From an uncultured Austwickia sp. (GTDB taxonomy: Bacteria > Actinomycetota > Actinomycetes > Actinomycetales > Dermatophilaceae): a stretch of 6,487 nt of DNA. Position numbers and translations under genes: made by a program. The DNA lies in contig CAKUSI010000216.1 in the NCBI GenBank assembly GCA_934678955.1, positions 1 to 6,487 on the forward strand, read 5' to 3'. Below the pieces are notes generated by a model. It saw only the letters and a list, made by a program, of their open reading frames with translations, ran no database searches and had not been told where the DNA came from. This document shows positions 6,095-6,487 of this stretch, piece by piece. Each line of letters starts with the position of its first letter. The first letter of the stretch is position 1.

Positions 6095-6187
6095 GGGCTC
6101 GCGCTACGCGCTCACTCCTCGCCCCGCTCCGTACCCTCCCGCCGCGGGCAGCGGGGCTCGCTACGCACTCACTCCTCGCCCCGCTCC
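6095..6187. repeat. Imperfect direct repeat spanning the prfB stop codon
   Basis: Copy 1 (6095-6130, 36 bp) and copy 2 (6154-6187, 34 bp) differ by a 2-bp indel and one substitution; the last 20 bases, CTCACTCCTCGCCCCGCTCC, are identical (6111-6130 and 6168-6187). Copy 2 contains the prfB stop and last codons (ERGEE-stop), and copy 1 repeats them 57 bp downstream. The repeat could be local duplication or two copies of a dispersed extragenic element. Confidence 0.8.
6121..6157. terminator. Candidate bidirectional terminator between the 1.3S gene and prfB
   Basis: GCCCCGCT (6121-6128) and AGCGGGGC (6150-6157) form a perfect 8-bp stem, and the loop holds a further CCCG-CCG-CGGG hairpin (6138-6148). 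It lies between two converging genes whose stops are at 6088 and 6169, where a terminator serving both strands is expected. The shared arm 6150-6157 can pair equally well with GCCCCGCT at 6178-6185, so two exclusive hairpins are possible. There is no U tract. Confidence 0.45.
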
Positions 6188-6487
6188 TGGGCGCGCTTCC
6201 AGCGGATCCCCGCCTCCAGGAAGGGATCGATGTCGCCGTCGAACACCCCCGAGGTGTTGCCGACCTCGTGCTCGGTGCGTAGGTCCTTCACCATCTGGTA
6301 AGGGTGCAACACGTAACTGCGCATCTGGTCGCCCCACGACGCGGTGATCGTCCCGGCCAACTCCTTCTTGGCGGCGGCCTCCTCCTCCTGGCGCAGCAGG
6401 AGCAGCCGCGACTGCAACACCCGCAGCGCCGCCGCGCGGTTCTGGATCTGCGACTTCTCGTTCTGCATCGACACCACGATCCCCGTC
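6169..6487 (-). CDS. prfB: Peptide chain release factor 2 (RF2), C-terminal part, cut by the window edge
   Basis: RF2 recognises UAA and UGA stop codons and triggers release of the finished protein. About 105 C-terminal residues are visible, beginning [25 protein letters not shown], the segment that directly follows the catalytic GGQ loop in RF2; the loop and the stop-codon recognition domain lie outside the window. The family blocks [45 protein letters not shown] and the Glu-rich helix [16 protein letters not shown] are all present. The reading frame runs intact into the window edge, so this is a partial view and not a pseudogene. The usual Cys of VVSCQNE is Met here. The tail RAQERGEE after the conserved end lies partly in a direct repeat. 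The programmed frameshift site near the start of many prfB genes cannot be examined. Confidence 0.95.
   Translation of the reverse strand, partial: TGIVVSMQNEKSQIQNRAAALRVLQSRLLLLRQEEEAAAKKELAGTITASWGDQMRSYVLHPYQMVKDLRTEHEVGNTSGVFDGDIDPFLEAGIRWKRAQERGEE

Overview
The window is GC-rich actinobacterial DNA. Third codon positions are mostly G or C, long antisense open frames are common, and the proteins closely match actinobacterial families. The methylmalonyl-CoA carboxyltransferase (transcarboxylase) genes closely resemble, as far as I recall those sequences, the enzyme of Propionibacterium freudenreichii. I therefore favour the Propionibacteriales (Propionibacteriaceae, or a neighbour such as Nocardioidaceae), without being able to name a genus.

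Layout, left to right. At the left edge (1-71, minus) there may be the first codons of an unidentified gene, with a plausible ribosome binding site and promoter at about 79-132. Next, on the minus strand, are ftsX (342-1244) and ftsE (1241-1930), which overlap by 4 bp and encode the FtsEX division/cell-wall-hydrolase control complex. A 323-bp divergent intergenic region (1931-2253) holds no gene, but contains a perfect 9-bp inverted repeat and a weak promoter candidate. On the plus strand is a four-gene cluster: 5S subunit (2254-3756), 12S subunit (3806-5365), a 90-residue small protein (5439-5711) and the 1.3S biotin carrier (5723-6088). A short convergent gap with a direct repeat and terminator-like hairpins separates it from the 3' end of prfB (release factor 2, minus, 6169-6487, cut by the window edge).

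How the genes work together. Transcarboxylase moves a carboxyl group from methylmalonyl-CoA to pyruvate, giving propionyl-CoA and oxaloacetate without free CO2 or ATP; this is the characteristic step of the Wood-Werkman propionate cycle. The 12S subunit carboxylates the biotin on 1.3S from methylmalonyl-CoA, and 5S passes the carboxyl group to pyruvate. All three catalytic or carrier subunits look intact: metal-site Asp/Lys/His/His in 5S, crotonase-type oxyanion loops in 12S, and the biotinyl AMKM motif in 1.3S.

The points most worth a second look are the small fourth protein, whose C-terminal half resembles the soluble tail of the delta/epsilon subunits of sodium-pumping biotin decarboxylases but which has no membrane helix; the matching strand motif at the 5S C-terminus and the 1.3S N-terminus; the position of the operon inside the usually contiguous prfB-ftsE-ftsX block; and structured elements in the leader, between 12S and the small gene, and at the prfB 3' end. 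I see no CRISPR array, tRNA, rRNA, transposase or phage gene.
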